NCBI GenBank assembly: GCA_028768525.1
Contig: CP054837.1
Coordinates: 1,222,001-1,286,000, forward strand
DNA length: 64,000 nt
Source: Desulfobacter sp.
Lineage (GTDB): Bacteria > Desulfobacterota > Desulfobacteria > Desulfobacterales > Desulfobacteraceae
Direction: 5' to 3'
Position 1 is the stretch's first letter. Each line of letters starts with the position of its first letter. Below, in pieces: positions 34,701-42,457 of this stretch. The notes below the pieces were generated by a model, which did no database searches, was not told where the DNA came from, and was given only the letters and a program-made list of their open reading frames with translations. The translations under genes and the position numbers were made by a program.

Positions 34701-34748
34701 GGCATCCCTCAGGTCCGGCTTTAGTGCAACTTCGATATTTGAAATCAT
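31743..34748 (-). CDS. purL: Phosphoribosylformylglycinamidine synthase: two PurS-like domains fused to PurL
   Basis: Protein of 1001 residues starting at ATG 34748, preceded by GGTGGATAGG; a longer reading to 34793 is unlikely. Residues about 1-80 and 84-165 are two tandem PurS-like domains: 'IEVALKPDLRDAEGSALVKK' and 'IWIGFRPGVKDNAGATAMEA' share the family pattern. The rest is PurL, with 'TGETHNSPSNMEAYGGA' (catalytic His region) and 'GVYRDPMGTGLGSKLFMGSF'. Length exceeds the ~740 residues of small PurL and falls short of the ~1300 of large PurL, which fits a fusion that dispenses with a separate PurS. Confidence 0.93.
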   Translation of the reverse strand: MISNIEVALKPDLRDAEGSALVKKADSYFGIKMDRARCIHIVTIESDLDGAELERAREEIFTNPVTQVSSLSPLDMDFDWCIWIGFRPGVKDNAGATAMEAVKDVLGKEFTGDDGIYTSKRYCLKGRDLSREDAEKIAAEILSNAIIQQFKVFHKDEWDKAVGADVKPAKVILNHEPCFDIVNIDSNEMLAQISDERNLALNPKDIPVIREYFLDEKVLADRAEVGLSKPTDVELEYISQARSDHCNHNTFNGIFRYTDADTGDTVEENSLFKTYIKDPTLELKDKKEWVVSVLWDNAGVGTFDEENNYVVTGETHNSPSNMEAYGGAITGIVGVYRDPMGTGLGSKLFMGSFGYCVGDVNYDGPLKPPLHPRRLLDGVIEGVKDGGNKSGVPTTFGQTLFDHGYMGKSLVFVTALGIMPKTVDNRPSHEKTTSPGELIIMSGGRVGKDGIHGVTASSESYSENTPAGHVQIGDPYTQKKMHDFLLVCRDEGLITFITDNGGGGLSSSVGESAMLSNGCEVWLDKVPLKYEGLDMWEIWISESQERMTIAVKPEHLDRFMALSALHEVESTVIGQYTDTGKLHIKYKDETCAYVDMDLLDKGFPAWEFDALWTSPETRGLTEPVISTPTDFNGIMEDMLSRPNICSKEWIIRQYDHEVQGGSVVKPLVGVNHNIPSDASVTRPVLTSEKGLAFSQSLLPWYSRIDAYHMMTCSIDEAVRRLLAVGGAFDHIGGLDNFCWPNIGYDPKSNPDGKFKAAQLVRACRALKDACMAYEIPLLSGKDSMYVDGHLEGEFGERTKVSALETVQISATSVLDDIAKCVTLDPKISGDLVYVLGATGDELGASEYYDMFGKTGVNVPQVDFSGSRVVYKALEKAIDKELVASCHAVARGGLGIHLAMKAMAGGLGMDIDLSKLPVKGEGVLGHEAALFSESAGRFILTIAPENKETFEKLCKGLPCACVGSVTDTHDRLAVRGEGGATLVDLSITALDQAFNKTFGEMI

Positions 34749-34749
34749 C

Positions 34750-35820
34750 CTATCCACCATTAAAAATTCTAACAATATCGTTATAAAAAACAAAGATCAT
34801 TAAGGTTACAAGCACTGCCGCACCGAATTGGATCAGCTTTTCGCGCAGCTTGTCGCTCACCGGGCGGCCGATGAGGGCCTCAATGCCGAAAAAGAGCAGG
34901 TGGCCGCCGTCCAGCACCGGGATGGGAAAGAGATTGATTATCCCCAGGTTCACAGATAGCAGTGCAATAAACCATACAAAATTAACCACGCCCGCCTTGG
35001 CCTGCTGTCCGGCCATCTGGGCGATCATTATCGGCCCGCCCAGGTTGTCGGCGGACACGGTCCCGTTGATCATTTTGACCACCGAAAGGACGGTCAGCTT
35101 CACCAGCCCCCAGGTGTCGGCAATGGATCTCCCCATGGCCCGGATGGGCCCCAGCCGTTCGTGGAAGGTTTCACCGGAACCGACGATCCCGATGACATAC
35201 CGGTTTTCAGCCTCCCCAAAAAGGTTCTTACCCTCCTTTATTTCGGGAACCATGGTAAATCCCACGACCTCCCCCTCCCGCTGCACCAGGACGAACACTT
35301 CCTTTCCGCCGCCTTCGGCGATGATGGCCGGGATATCCTCAAAGGCCTTTACAGGGGTATCATTGACCTCCTTGATAAGGTCGCCGGATTGAAGGCCTGC
35401 GGTTTGAGCCGGGCTGTTTTCCACGACTCTGCCGACCTTGGGCAATGCCATATAAATACCGGAAACCTGGTAGAGCAGATAAAAAATCAAAATGGCCAGA
35501 ACAAAATTGAAAGCCGGTCCGGCCCCCACAATGGCGGCCCGTTTCCCCAGGCTTTTATGGGAAAAGGAAAGCGCCTTGTCAGCCGGATCAATCTCGGCAC
35601 CGGCCTCCTCGCCCACCATCTTTACATATCCCCCCAATGGAATGGCTGAGATACAATATTCGGTCCGCCCGACCCTGCGCCTTAAAAGTTTGGGGCCGAA
35701 TCCCAGGGAGAAAACTTCCACCCCGACTCCGCAGAGCCGGGCCACAAGGAAATGACCCAGTTCATGAAAAAATACAAGAACACCGATAACAATAATAAAT
35801 GCAACGGCAGAGTGCCCCAT
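34750..35820 (-). CDS. rseP: RIP site-2 zinc metalloprotease RseP
   Basis: Intramembrane protease of 356 residues that cleaves anti-sigma factors in the envelope-stress response. The zinc motif HELGH lies in 'VFFHELGHFLVARLCG' in the first helix, a single PDZ domain spans about residues 110-190, and the second metal ligand is in 'PIPVLDGGHLLFF'. Single-PDZ forms are usual outside gammaproteobacteria. It lies between dxr (10 bp upstream) and purL, the conserved dxr-rseP order. Confidence 0.95.
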   Translation of the reverse strand: MGHSAVAFIIVIGVLVFFHELGHFLVARLCGVGVEVFSLGFGPKLLRRRVGRTEYCISAIPLGGYVKMVGEEAGAEIDPADKALSFSHKSLGKRAAIVGAGPAFNFVLAILIFYLLYQVSGIYMALPKVGRVVENSPAQTAGLQSGDLIKEVNDTPVKAFEDIPAIIAEGGGKEVFVLVQREGEVVGFTMVPEIKEGKNLFGEAENRYVIGIVGSGETFHERLGPIRAMGRSIADTWGLVKLTVLSVVKMINGTVSADNLGGPIMIAQMAGQQAKAGVVNFVWFIALLSVNLGIINLFPIPVLDGGHLLFFGIEALIGRPVSDKLREKLIQFGAAVLVTLMIFVFYNDIVRIFNGG

Positions 35821-35829
35821 ATGACCTCA

Positions 35830-36999
35830 CTAATTGATTTTTGAAATTCGGCAGACCAGGGTTGCGGCGGTTTCCCTGGCCCAGTGGTCGGCCTCAATAA
35901 TACCTGAAAGCCCAGGATTGTCAATGCGGGTGTGTTTGCCCATGGCCTCGGAAATGATGGTAAAGATATCAGTAAATTTTATCTCTTCTTTCAGGAAGGC
36001 GGCCACGGCCACCTCATTGGCTGCATTCATCACCGCAGGCAATGTGCCCTTCTGCCGGCAGGCTTCAAAGGCAAATTCCAGGGAGGGGAATTTTTGGGTG
36101 TCCGGGGCTTCAAAATCCAGGCTGCCCAGCGTGGCAAAATCCGGGAATCCAGTCCCCAGGTCCAGGCGGTCCGGCAGGGAAAATGCGTAGGCGATGGCCC
36201 CCACCATATCCGGCACCCCCATCTGGGCCATGACGGCTCCGTCTTTAAATCCCACCATGGAATGGACAATGCTCTGGGGATGGACCACCACCTGGATATC
36301 GTCCTGGGAGACATCAAAAAGGTGGACGGCCTCCACCACCTCAAGTCCCTTATTCATTAGCGTCGCCGAATCAATGGTGATTTTGGCGCCCATGTTCCAG
36401 GTGGGGTGGTTCAGCGCATCGGCCAGGGTAATCTCTTTAAAGGTCTCTGCGGGCCGGTTCCTGAAGGGGCCGCCGGAAGCGGTGAGAAAAATCCGTTTCA
36501 TGTCCCGGGCCGGGTTGCCCCTCAGGCATTGGTAGATGGCCGAGTGTTCTGAGTCCACGGGCAGGATCTCCACCCCCTTTTCCCGGGCACGGGCCATGAC
36601 CAGCTCCCCGGCCATGACCAGGGTTTCCTTATTGGCCAGGGCAATCTGTTTTCTGGCCTCTATGGCGGCCAGTGCCGGCTTGAGCCCGGCCGCCCCCACC
36701 ATGGCAAGGAGGACCATGTCGGTTTTTTCCCATTGGGCGGCCTGTATGTATCCGGCCTCCCCCCAGAGGATTTCAGGGCAGTATCCGCCGGCCAGTTGTC
36801 TGGCCAGTTCGTCGGCCCGGTTCTGATCAAGCACAACGGCCAGGGCCGGTTTGAACTCGCTGATCTGTCGGGCCAGAAGGTCAACATTGGTGGCGCCGGT
36901 GAGGCAGTTCACCCGGAAGCGGTCCGGGTGGCGGCGTACAATTTTAAGGGCCGAGGTGCCGATGGAGCCGGTGGCCCCGAGAATGGACAATGACTTCAT
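35830..36999 (-). CDS. dxr: 1-deoxy-D-xylulose 5-phosphate reductoisomerase
   Basis: NADPH enzyme of 389 residues making methylerythritol 4-phosphate in the MEP isoprenoid pathway. The N-terminal Rossmann motif is 'LGATGSIGTSALKIV'; the metal-binding 'PVDSEHSAIYQCL' and the substrate loop 'LTASGGPFRNRP' are intact. The ATG overlaps the cdsA stop by 4 bp. With uppS just upstream, isoprenoid supply and undecaprenyl synthesis are co-expressed. Confidence 0.96.
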   Translation of the reverse strand: MKSLSILGATGSIGTSALKIVRRHPDRFRVNCLTGATNVDLLARQISEFKPALAVVLDQNRADELARQLAGGYCPEILWGEAGYIQAAQWEKTDMVLLAMVGAAGLKPALAAIEARKQIALANKETLVMAGELVMARAREKGVEILPVDSEHSAIYQCLRGNPARDMKRIFLTASGGPFRNRPAETFKEITLADALNHPTWNMGAKITIDSATLMNKGLEVVEAVHLFDVSQDDIQVVVHPQSIVHSMVGFKDGAVMAQMGVPDMVGAIAYAFSLPDRLDLGTGFPDFATLGSLDFEAPDTQKFPSLEFAFEACRQKGTLPAVMNAANEVAVAAFLKEEIKFTDIFTIISEAMGKHTRIDNPGLSGIIEADHWARETAATLVCRISKIN

Positions 37000-37811
37000 T
37001 GAATTAATACCAGGAATGCGTAAAGTACGGGGACGGCCAGCAGCAGTCCGTCAATGCGGTCCAGCATCCCCCCGTGGCCGGGCAGGATCCGGCCGGAATC
37101 CTTGACCTGGTGCACCCGCTTCATGGCGGATTCAAACAGGTCGCCGATCTGTCCGGCAACGGCCATGATCAGTGCACAGGGAATACATAAGAGGGCGATG
37201 GATAAATCTGAAAAGAAAATCAGGCAGAAAACAAACCCGGCAATCACCGAGGCGGTCGCCCCGCCCACTGAGCCCTCAATGGTTTTGTTGGGGCTGATCT
37301 TGGGAGCCAGTTTGTGCCTGCCGAAAAAGGTGCCGGCGTAAAAGGCGCCGGTGTCGTTGGCAAAACAGACAATAAGCAGCCAGATAATCCAGAGTACGCC
37401 CCCGGGACCGGCATGGATAAATACCAGCATGGCCAGGGCCAGGGGGATATAAACAATGCCCAGTACCTGCCTGGCCACCAGGTCAAACACCCGGGGGGTT
37501 CGTGAAAATCTTAAGAGCACAAAAACACACAGGGTCATTAGGTTCAGGGCCAGGATGAGGAAGATGATCTGCCAGGAAGACAGGCAGGCCCCCATCACCA
37601 GTATCATGGATACGGTGTAGGAGATAATTTTTATGGTCTGGGAGACCGGCCCCTCTTCATTGCCGCAGATAATCCGCAGGTATTCCCGAATAGCAAAAAT
37701 GGCCACCACTGAAACCAGTGCGGCCACAAGAATATTGGTACCTTTGACAATGATCCAAAGTACGAGGGGAACTAGAACAATTGCGGTTAGCCATCGCTGG
37801 AGGTGCTGCAT
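36996..37811 (-). CDS. cdsA: Phosphatidate cytidylyltransferase
   Basis: Membrane enzyme of 271 residues that makes CDP-diacylglycerol from phosphatidate and CTP. It has about eight helices. The C-terminal signature is present: 'ESAMKRVHQVKDSGRILPGHGGMLDRIDG' in outline (S-x-x-K-R-x4-K-D-x4-P-G-H-G-G-x-x-D-R-x-D). Its start lies 25 bp inside uppS. Confidence 0.95.
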   Translation of the reverse strand: MQHLQRWLTAIVLVPLVLWIIVKGTNILVAALVSVVAIFAIREYLRIICGNEEGPVSQTIKIISYTVSMILVMGACLSSWQIIFLILALNLMTLCVFVLLRFSRTPRVFDLVARQVLGIVYIPLALAMLVFIHAGPGGVLWIIWLLIVCFANDTGAFYAGTFFGRHKLAPKISPNKTIEGSVGGATASVIAGFVFCLIFFSDLSIALLCIPCALIMAVAGQIGDLFESAMKRVHQVKDSGRILPGHGGMLDRIDGLLLAVPVLYAFLVLIQ

Positions 37812-38536
37812 TTTACCTTCCCGAACCTGCGGTCCCTGTTTTGAAAATCGATTAAAATCCCATGGAACTCCTGCCGTGAAAAATCAGGCCAGAGGGTGGA
37901 TGAGATAAAGAGTTCCGAATAGGCGGCCTGCCACATCAAAAAATTAGAGAGCCGGAATTCCCCGGAGGTCCGGATAATAAGATCCGGGTCCGCCATCCCC
38001 CCCGTGTAAAGGTGGGCTGAGATGGTTTCGTCAGTGATCTCTTCAGGGCTGAGTGCCCCGGACCGCACCTTCCGTGAAATAATTTGCACCGCCTGGGTGA
38101 TCTCTTCCCTGGATCCATAGCTCAGGGCCAGGTTCAGGATCATCTCTTTATTTTTCCGGGTCAGCTCCATGGTCCGGACGGCCTCCTCACGCACATCCTC
38201 GGGCAGGCGGTCCACCTGTCCCAGGATATTCAACCGGATTCCCTTGGCGTTCATTTCATCCCGCTCGGAAACCAGGAAGCGCTTGAGAAGCGTCATCAAT
38301 GCCTTGACCTCCGCTTTGGGGCGTGCCCAGTTCTCCGTGGAAAAGGCATACAATGTCAGAATCCCGATGCCCAGTTCCCGGCATGCTGCAACCATTTCCC
38401 TTACGGTTTTGGAGCCCTGTTCATGGCCTTTGACCCGGTTCATGAGCCGTTTTTTGGCCCATCGCCCGTTGCCGTCCATGATCATGGCCACATGGGCGGG
38501 CAGGGTTTCCATATTCAGTCCTGCAGGTAGAGACAT
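37787..38536 (-). CDS. uppS: Undecaprenyl (polyprenyl) diphosphate synthase
   Basis: cis-Prenyltransferase of 249 residues making the C55 carrier lipid for peptidoglycan and O-antigen. ATG 38536 sits 1 bp after the frr stop; a longer reading into frr is unlikely. The catalytic region 'HVAMIMDGNGRWAKKR' is normal, as are 'TLYAFSTENWARP' and 'DLIIRTSGEFRLSNFLMWQ'. The end overlaps the start of cdsA by 25 bp. Confidence 0.95.
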   Translation of the reverse strand: MSLPAGLNMETLPAHVAMIMDGNGRWAKKRLMNRVKGHEQGSKTVREMVAACRELGIGILTLYAFSTENWARPKAEVKALMTLLKRFLVSERDEMNAKGIRLNILGQVDRLPEDVREEAVRTMELTRKNKEMILNLALSYGSREEITQAVQIISRKVRSGALSPEEITDETISAHLYTGGMADPDLIIRTSGEFRLSNFLMWQAAYSELFISSTLWPDFSRQEFHGILIDFQNRDRRFGKVKCSTSSDG

Positions 38537-38537
38537 A

Positions 38538-39095
38538 TCAGACTTCAAGAATTTCCTTTTCCTTGGCGGCAAAAATCTCGTCCAGCTTTTTTATGGACTG
38601 GTCAGTGAGGTCCTGGACCTGTTTCTGGGCCTTGAAGCTGTCGTCTTCGGAGATATCCCCTTCTTTCTGCAGGTCCTTGAGCATTTCATTGGAATCCCGG
38701 CGGATGTTCCGGACAGCGACCTTGAAATCCTCGCAGGTCTTGGAAACGCTTTTGACAATTTCTTTTCTGCGCTCCTCGGTGAGGGGAGGGATGGAGATGC
38801 GGATCAGTTTGCCGTCATTGGAGGGGGTCAGGCCGATATTGGCCTTGAGAATAGCTTTCTCCACCTCGTTGATCACGGAAACGTCCCAGGGTTTTACGGT
38901 GAGCAGCCGGCTTTCGGGCACCGCCACCGTGGCCATCTGGGGAAGAGGAGTCTGTGTGCCGTAATAATCGACCTTGACGCTGTCAAGCATGGACTGAGAT
39001 GCCCGCCCGGTACGAACCTTGGTCATTTCGTTTTCAAAGGCGTTTTCAGATTTCCCCATCCGTTCTTTGGTTTCTTCGAGCACATCATTAATCAT
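38538..39095 (-). CDS. frr: Ribosome recycling factor
   Basis: Protein of 185 residues, normal for RRF, which splits post-termination ribosomes with EF-G. The N-terminal helix 'EKRMGKSENAFENEMTKVRTGRAS'-like region (outline), 'VDYYGTQTPLPQMATVAVPE' and 'ISIPPLTEERRKEIVK' match the family. It follows pyrH after 101 bp that hold an attenuator-like hairpin. Confidence 0.96.
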   Translation of the reverse strand: MINDVLEETKERMGKSENAFENEMTKVRTGRASQSMLDSVKVDYYGTQTPLPQMATVAVPESRLLTVKPWDVSVINEVEKAILKANIGLTPSNDGKLIRISIPPLTEERRKEIVKSVSKTCEDFKVAVRNIRRDSNEMLKDLQKEGDISEDDSFKAQKQVQDLTDQSIKKLDEIFAAKEKEILEV

Positions 39096-39109
39096 AACAA
39101 CACATCCTT

Positions 39110-39185
39110 AAAAAAGTTAACAGCCAGCAGCGAGAACAGCTATCACTGGGCACCTTTCGGGCAGCTGCTCTCGCTGTTGACTGTT
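39110..39185 (-). terminator. Terminator-like stem-loop between pyrH and frr
   Basis: On the minus strand a long stem forms between AACAG..CAGCGAGAGCAGCT (39185 downward) and AGCTGTTCTCGCTG..CTGTT (ending 39119), with a few mismatches, followed by TTTTTT (39115-39110). It has the form of an intrinsic terminator inside a conserved operon, so it probably lets only part of the transcripts continue into frr. Confidence 0.7.
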
Positions 39186-39196
39186 CTCAATAAAAA

Positions 39197-39919
39197 CTAC
39201 TTATTATAAATCCTGGTACCGATATCCTCGCCGGTGACCGCTTTAAAGATATTGTCGGCCTGGTGAAGGTCAAACACCTGCAGGGGCAGGTCATGTTCCA
39301 TGGCAAGGGAGATGGCAGTCATATCCATGACGTGGAGCTGTTTTTCAATCACCCTCATATAAGAGAGTTCATCAAACATCACCGCATCATCATGGACCAC
39401 AGGGTCTTTATCATAGACCCCGTCCACCTGAGTCGCTTTGAACAGAATCTGGGCACGGACTTCATTGGCCCGGAGCACAGCTGCGGTATCAGTGGTAAAG
39501 TACGGGTTGCCCGTACCTGCCGCAAAAATAACAACCCGCCCCTTTTCAAGGTGGCGGATGGCTTTCCTGCGTATAAACGGCTCTGCGATTTTGTCCATGG
39601 CAATGGCGGTCTGCACCCGGGTGGGCACATCGCATTTTTCCAGGGCATCGCAAAGGGCCAGGCTGTTGATCACAGTGGCCAGCATCCCCATGTTGTCGGC
39701 AGAGGTTCTGTCCATACCGGCAGAAGACCCTGCGACCCCGCGAAAGATGTTGCCGCCGCCCACAACAATTGAAATCTCCACCCCTAGACGATACACCTTG
39801 GCCACCTCTTCGGCAACATAGTGAATCATCTCAGGGGTGATGCCGAAGCCCTGATTTCCCATCAGGGCTTCGCCGCTCAGCTTGATTAGAACCCGTTGAA
39901 ACTCAGGTTTTTTATCCAA
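39197..39919 (-). CDS. pyrH: UMP kinase
   Basis: Hexameric bacterial UMP kinase of 240 residues, in the amino-acid kinase family. The nucleotide loop is 'VLIKLSGEALMG', 'VVGGGNIFRG' binds phosphate, and 'GTGNPYFTTDTAAVLRA' carries the catalytic region. The start lies 3 bp after the tsf stop. The tsf-pyrH-frr order is highly conserved in bacteria. Confidence 0.96.
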   Translation of the reverse strand: MDKKPEFQRVLIKLSGEALMGNQGFGITPEMIHYVAEEVAKVYRLGVEISIVVGGGNIFRGVAGSSAGMDRTSADNMGMLATVINSLALCDALEKCDVPTRVQTAIAMDKIAEPFIRRKAIRHLEKGRVVIFAAGTGNPYFTTDTAAVLRANEVRAQILFKATQVDGVYDKDPVVHDDAVMFDELSYMRVIEKQLHVMDMTAISLAMEHDLPLQVFDLHQADNIFKAVTGEDIGTRIYNK

Positions 39920-39922
39920 GAC

Positions 39923-40519
39923 TTATTCTCCTATCTGGAAACGTGCAAATCTTTTGATCTGAATATTTTCACCGATCTTGCCGATTGTTTCTTTCAGGAC
40001 ATCTTCAATGGTTTTCTGGGGATCTTTAACATACTGCTGGCTCATGAGGCAGACTTCTTTGTAGAATTTTTCCACCTTTCCGTCGACAATTTTGTCGATA
40101 ATGTTTTCAGGCTTGCCCTCTTCCAGCATCTGGGCACGGTAGATTTCCCGTTCTTTTTCGATCAATGTGGGATCCACGTCCTCTTTGACCAGACCTGCGG
40201 GATTGGCCGCTGCAATGTGCATGGAGATATCTTTTGCAAAGTTGGCAAAGTCATCGGTTTTTGCAACGAAATCAGATTCGCAGTTCACTTCCAGAAGAAC
40301 ACCCAGCTTGGCGCCGGTGTGGATGTAGGAGAAAATGATACCTTCGGAGGTGGACCGGCCTGCGCGTTTTGCGGCCTTGGCCAGGCCTTTTTTCCTCAGA
40401 AGCTCAATTGCTTTTTCCATGCTGCCGTCGGCTTCTTTCAGGACTTTTTTACAGTCCATGATGCCTGAGCCGGTAGCTTCACGAAGCTCCTTTACCATTG
40501 CTGCTGTAATTTCAGCCAT
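39923..40519 (-). CDS. tsf: Elongation factor Ts (short form)
   Basis: Guanine-nucleotide exchange factor for EF-Tu, 198 residues. The N-terminal UBA-like region 'MVKELREATGSGIMDCKKVL' and the motif 'CESDFVAKTDDF' are present. It is shorter than the ~280-residue E. coli form, lacking most of the duplicated C-terminal subdomain. It lies 28 bp after rpsB. The short form is known in several bacterial lineages and in chloroplasts. Confidence 0.95.
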   Translation of the reverse strand: MAEITAAMVKELREATGSGIMDCKKVLKEADGSMEKAIELLRKKGLAKAAKRAGRSTSEGIIFSYIHTGAKLGVLLEVNCESDFVAKTDDFANFAKDISMHIAAANPAGLVKEDVDPTLIEKEREIYRAQMLEEGKPENIIDKIVDGKVEKFYKEVCLMSQQYVKDPQKTIEDVLKETIGKIGENIQIKRFARFQIGE

Positions 40520-40546
40520 TTTTATTCTGCTCCTTAATAGTCGTCG

Positions 40547-41407
40547 TTATTCAGTCACTGCTTCCTGTTTTTCTTCAGGAGCGGCAGTTTTTCTTTTGAT
40601 CTTTTCCACTACGGGACCGTCGGTGCCGTCGGAGACCACTTCGATGCCGATCTTTTCACCGCCCTTGCCAGCGGGTTTGCTTTCGCTGTCTTCTTTGTCG
40701 GCGTTGGCACGCTGTTTTTCCTCCCAGATCTGACGGCCTTCGATGACGGCGTCGGAGATGCTGGAAGCAAAGAGGCGGATGGAACGGATGGCGTCGTCAT
40801 TGCCGGGGATAACGTAATCGATGTCATCGGGATCGCAGTTGGTATCGACTACGGCAACAACGGGGATGCCCAGGCGTTTTGCCTCTTTGACGGCAATGGA
40901 CTCATTCTTGGGATCAACAATGAACAGGGCGCCGGGCAGTTTCTTCATGGTGGAGATACCGCCGATGGCGAACTCAAGTTTGGCTTTATCCTTGAGCATT
41001 TTAATCTGTTCTTTTTTGGGATAGTTTTCCAGGGTGCCGTCGTTCTCAATGGTATTGAGGAAGTGGTACCGGGAAATGGTGTTTTTAATGGTCTGGAAGT
41101 TGGTGAGCATCCCGCCCAGCCATCTGTTTTCCACGTAGAAAGACTCTGCACGATTGGCTTCTTCGTAGATGGCTTCGGAGGCCTGTTTCTTGGTACCGAC
41201 GAACAGGATGTCTTTGCCGTTGGCGGCCACGCTTTTAATAAAATCGTGGGCATCCTTGAACAGCTTGACGGTCTGCTGAAGGTCAATGATGTAGATACCG
41301 TTTCTGGCGCCAAAGATGTATTTTTTCATCTTGGGGTTCCAGCGTTTGGTCTGATGTCCGAAATGGACGCCTGCTTCCAGTAATTCTCTGATCGTGATGT
41401 AAGCCAT
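40547..41407 (-). CDS. rpsB: 30S ribosomal protein S2 (uS2)
   Basis: Protein of 286 residues with the normal opening 'MAYITIRELLEAGVHFGHQTKRWNPKM' (outline) and 'YIFGARNGIYIIDLQQTV', the 'NRWLGGMLTNFQTI' region, and 'IPVVAVVDTNCDPDDIDYVIPGNDDAIRSI' in outline. An extra ~50-residue charged C-terminal tail (rich in Lys, Glu and Ala) extends beyond the E. coli length. It is the first gene after the promoter at 41542-41570. Confidence 0.97.
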   Translation of the reverse strand: MAYITIRELLEAGVHFGHQTKRWNPKMKKYIFGARNGIYIIDLQQTVKLFKDAHDFIKSVAANGKDILFVGTKKQASEAIYEEANRAESFYVENRWLGGMLTNFQTIKNTISRYHFLNTIENDGTLENYPKKEQIKMLKDKAKLEFAIGGISTMKKLPGALFIVDPKNESIAVKEAKRLGIPVVAVVDTNCDPDDIDYVIPGNDDAIRSIRLFASSISDAVIEGRQIWEEKQRANADKEDSESKPAGKGGEKIGIEVVSDGTDGPVVEKIKRKTAAPEEKQEAVTE

Positions 41408-41541
41408 TTTTTCTCCAAATTTTTAAATGGTTTTAAAAAACTCTTCCACCCGCTTCTCCCCCGGATATCGACTTTGGGAAAAGCACCGGACTCCGGGTCC
41501 ACGGGTGTGTCTTATTTGCGTACAAAAGCAAAATCCAAATG

Positions 41542-41570
41542 TATATATCAAAAATAATATGGATAATCAA
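41542..41570 (-). promoter_or_regulatory. Promoter of the rpsB-tsf operon
   Basis: TTGATT (41570-41565) and TATATA (41547-41542) are 17 nt apart. The predicted start leaves a leader of about 130 nt before rpsB, with G+C-rich hairpins (CCCGGAGTCCGG) and GGAGAAA before ATG 41407. The promoter sits at the very end of prmC. Confidence 0.7.
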
Positions 41571-42437
41571 TTATTTTTTGAGAACAGCCAGGCGGTCATG
41601 ACCGGCAAGATCCTTGATAAATTCAAGGCCGGCCACCCAGTCGAATTCGGCCGCCAGGGCCGTCATGCCGGGCTTTTGATCAAACCCCATCTCAAGAACC
41701 ACCTGCCCTCCGGGATTCAGGCGGCGGCCCGCCTGGGCCAGAATAACCCGGATGGCATCCAGGCCGTCGGGCCCGCCGTCCAGTGCAAGCCTGGGCTCAT
41801 GGTCTTTTATTTCCGGCGCCAGGGTTTCAATATCGCCGGCTGGAATATAGGGAGGATTGGAAAGGATCAGGTCAAAGCCGGCATCCGGAGCAACGGCATC
41901 CATCCAGGATCCGCGGAAAAATAAAACAGGGGTCGCACTGAGATTCCGGGCATTCCCCGCCGCCGTTACAATGGCCCGGGGAGACAGATCCGATCCGAAA
42001 TAAAGATGGTCCGGGCACTCGCCTGCCAGGGACACGATAATGGCGCCGGACCCGACCCCCAGTTCCAGCACCCGGGCTTTTTTCCCGGCCCATTGGGGAT
42101 CATTCAGAAAGGCGGCGGCGGTTTCCACCAGCACCTCGGTATCAGGCCTGGGGATGAGCACGCCCTTGGCAACAGCGAAGCGGTCATTGTAAAACCCCTT
42201 CTCACCGGTGATATAGGCCACAGGTTCCCGGGCCACCCGGCGCTTTATCAAGGCCTTGAAATCCGACAGTTCCTGCTTTTCCAATGGGCGGTCATGCTGG
42301 AGATACAGATCCAGCCGACGCATATCAAGAATCTTGGACAAAAGGATTTCGGCGGTGAGCCTGGGGCTGTCAATATGATGCTCCCCGAAATACCCTTCCG
42401 TCCAGCCCAGCAGTTTTTTTATGGTCCATTCCGCCAC
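41571..42437 (-). CDS. prmC: Peptide chain release factor N5-glutamine methyltransferase
   Basis: SAM enzyme of 288 residues that methylates the GGQ glutamine of RF1 and RF2. Motif I 'VLELGVGSGAIIVSLA' is followed by the catalytic 'LILSNPPYIPAGDI' (NPPY). The start is GTG 42437, with GGAGG 6-7 nt upstream. It follows prfA by 20 bp, the classic pairing of enzyme and substrate gene. Confidence 0.94.
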   Translation of the reverse strand: MAEWTIKKLLGWTEGYFGEHHIDSPRLTAEILLSKILDMRRLDLYLQHDRPLEKQELSDFKALIKRRVAREPVAYITGEKGFYNDRFAVAKGVLIPRPDTEVLVETAAAFLNDPQWAGKKARVLELGVGSGAIIVSLAGECPDHLYFGSDLSPRAIVTAAGNARNLSATPVLFFRGSWMDAVAPDAGFDLILSNPPYIPAGDIETLAPEIKDHEPRLALDGGPDGLDAIRVILAQAGRRLNPGGQVVLEMGFDQKPGMTALAAEFDWVAGLEFIKDLAGHDRLAVLKK

Positions 42438-42457
42438 AGCGTCCTCCGGCGACGGAC

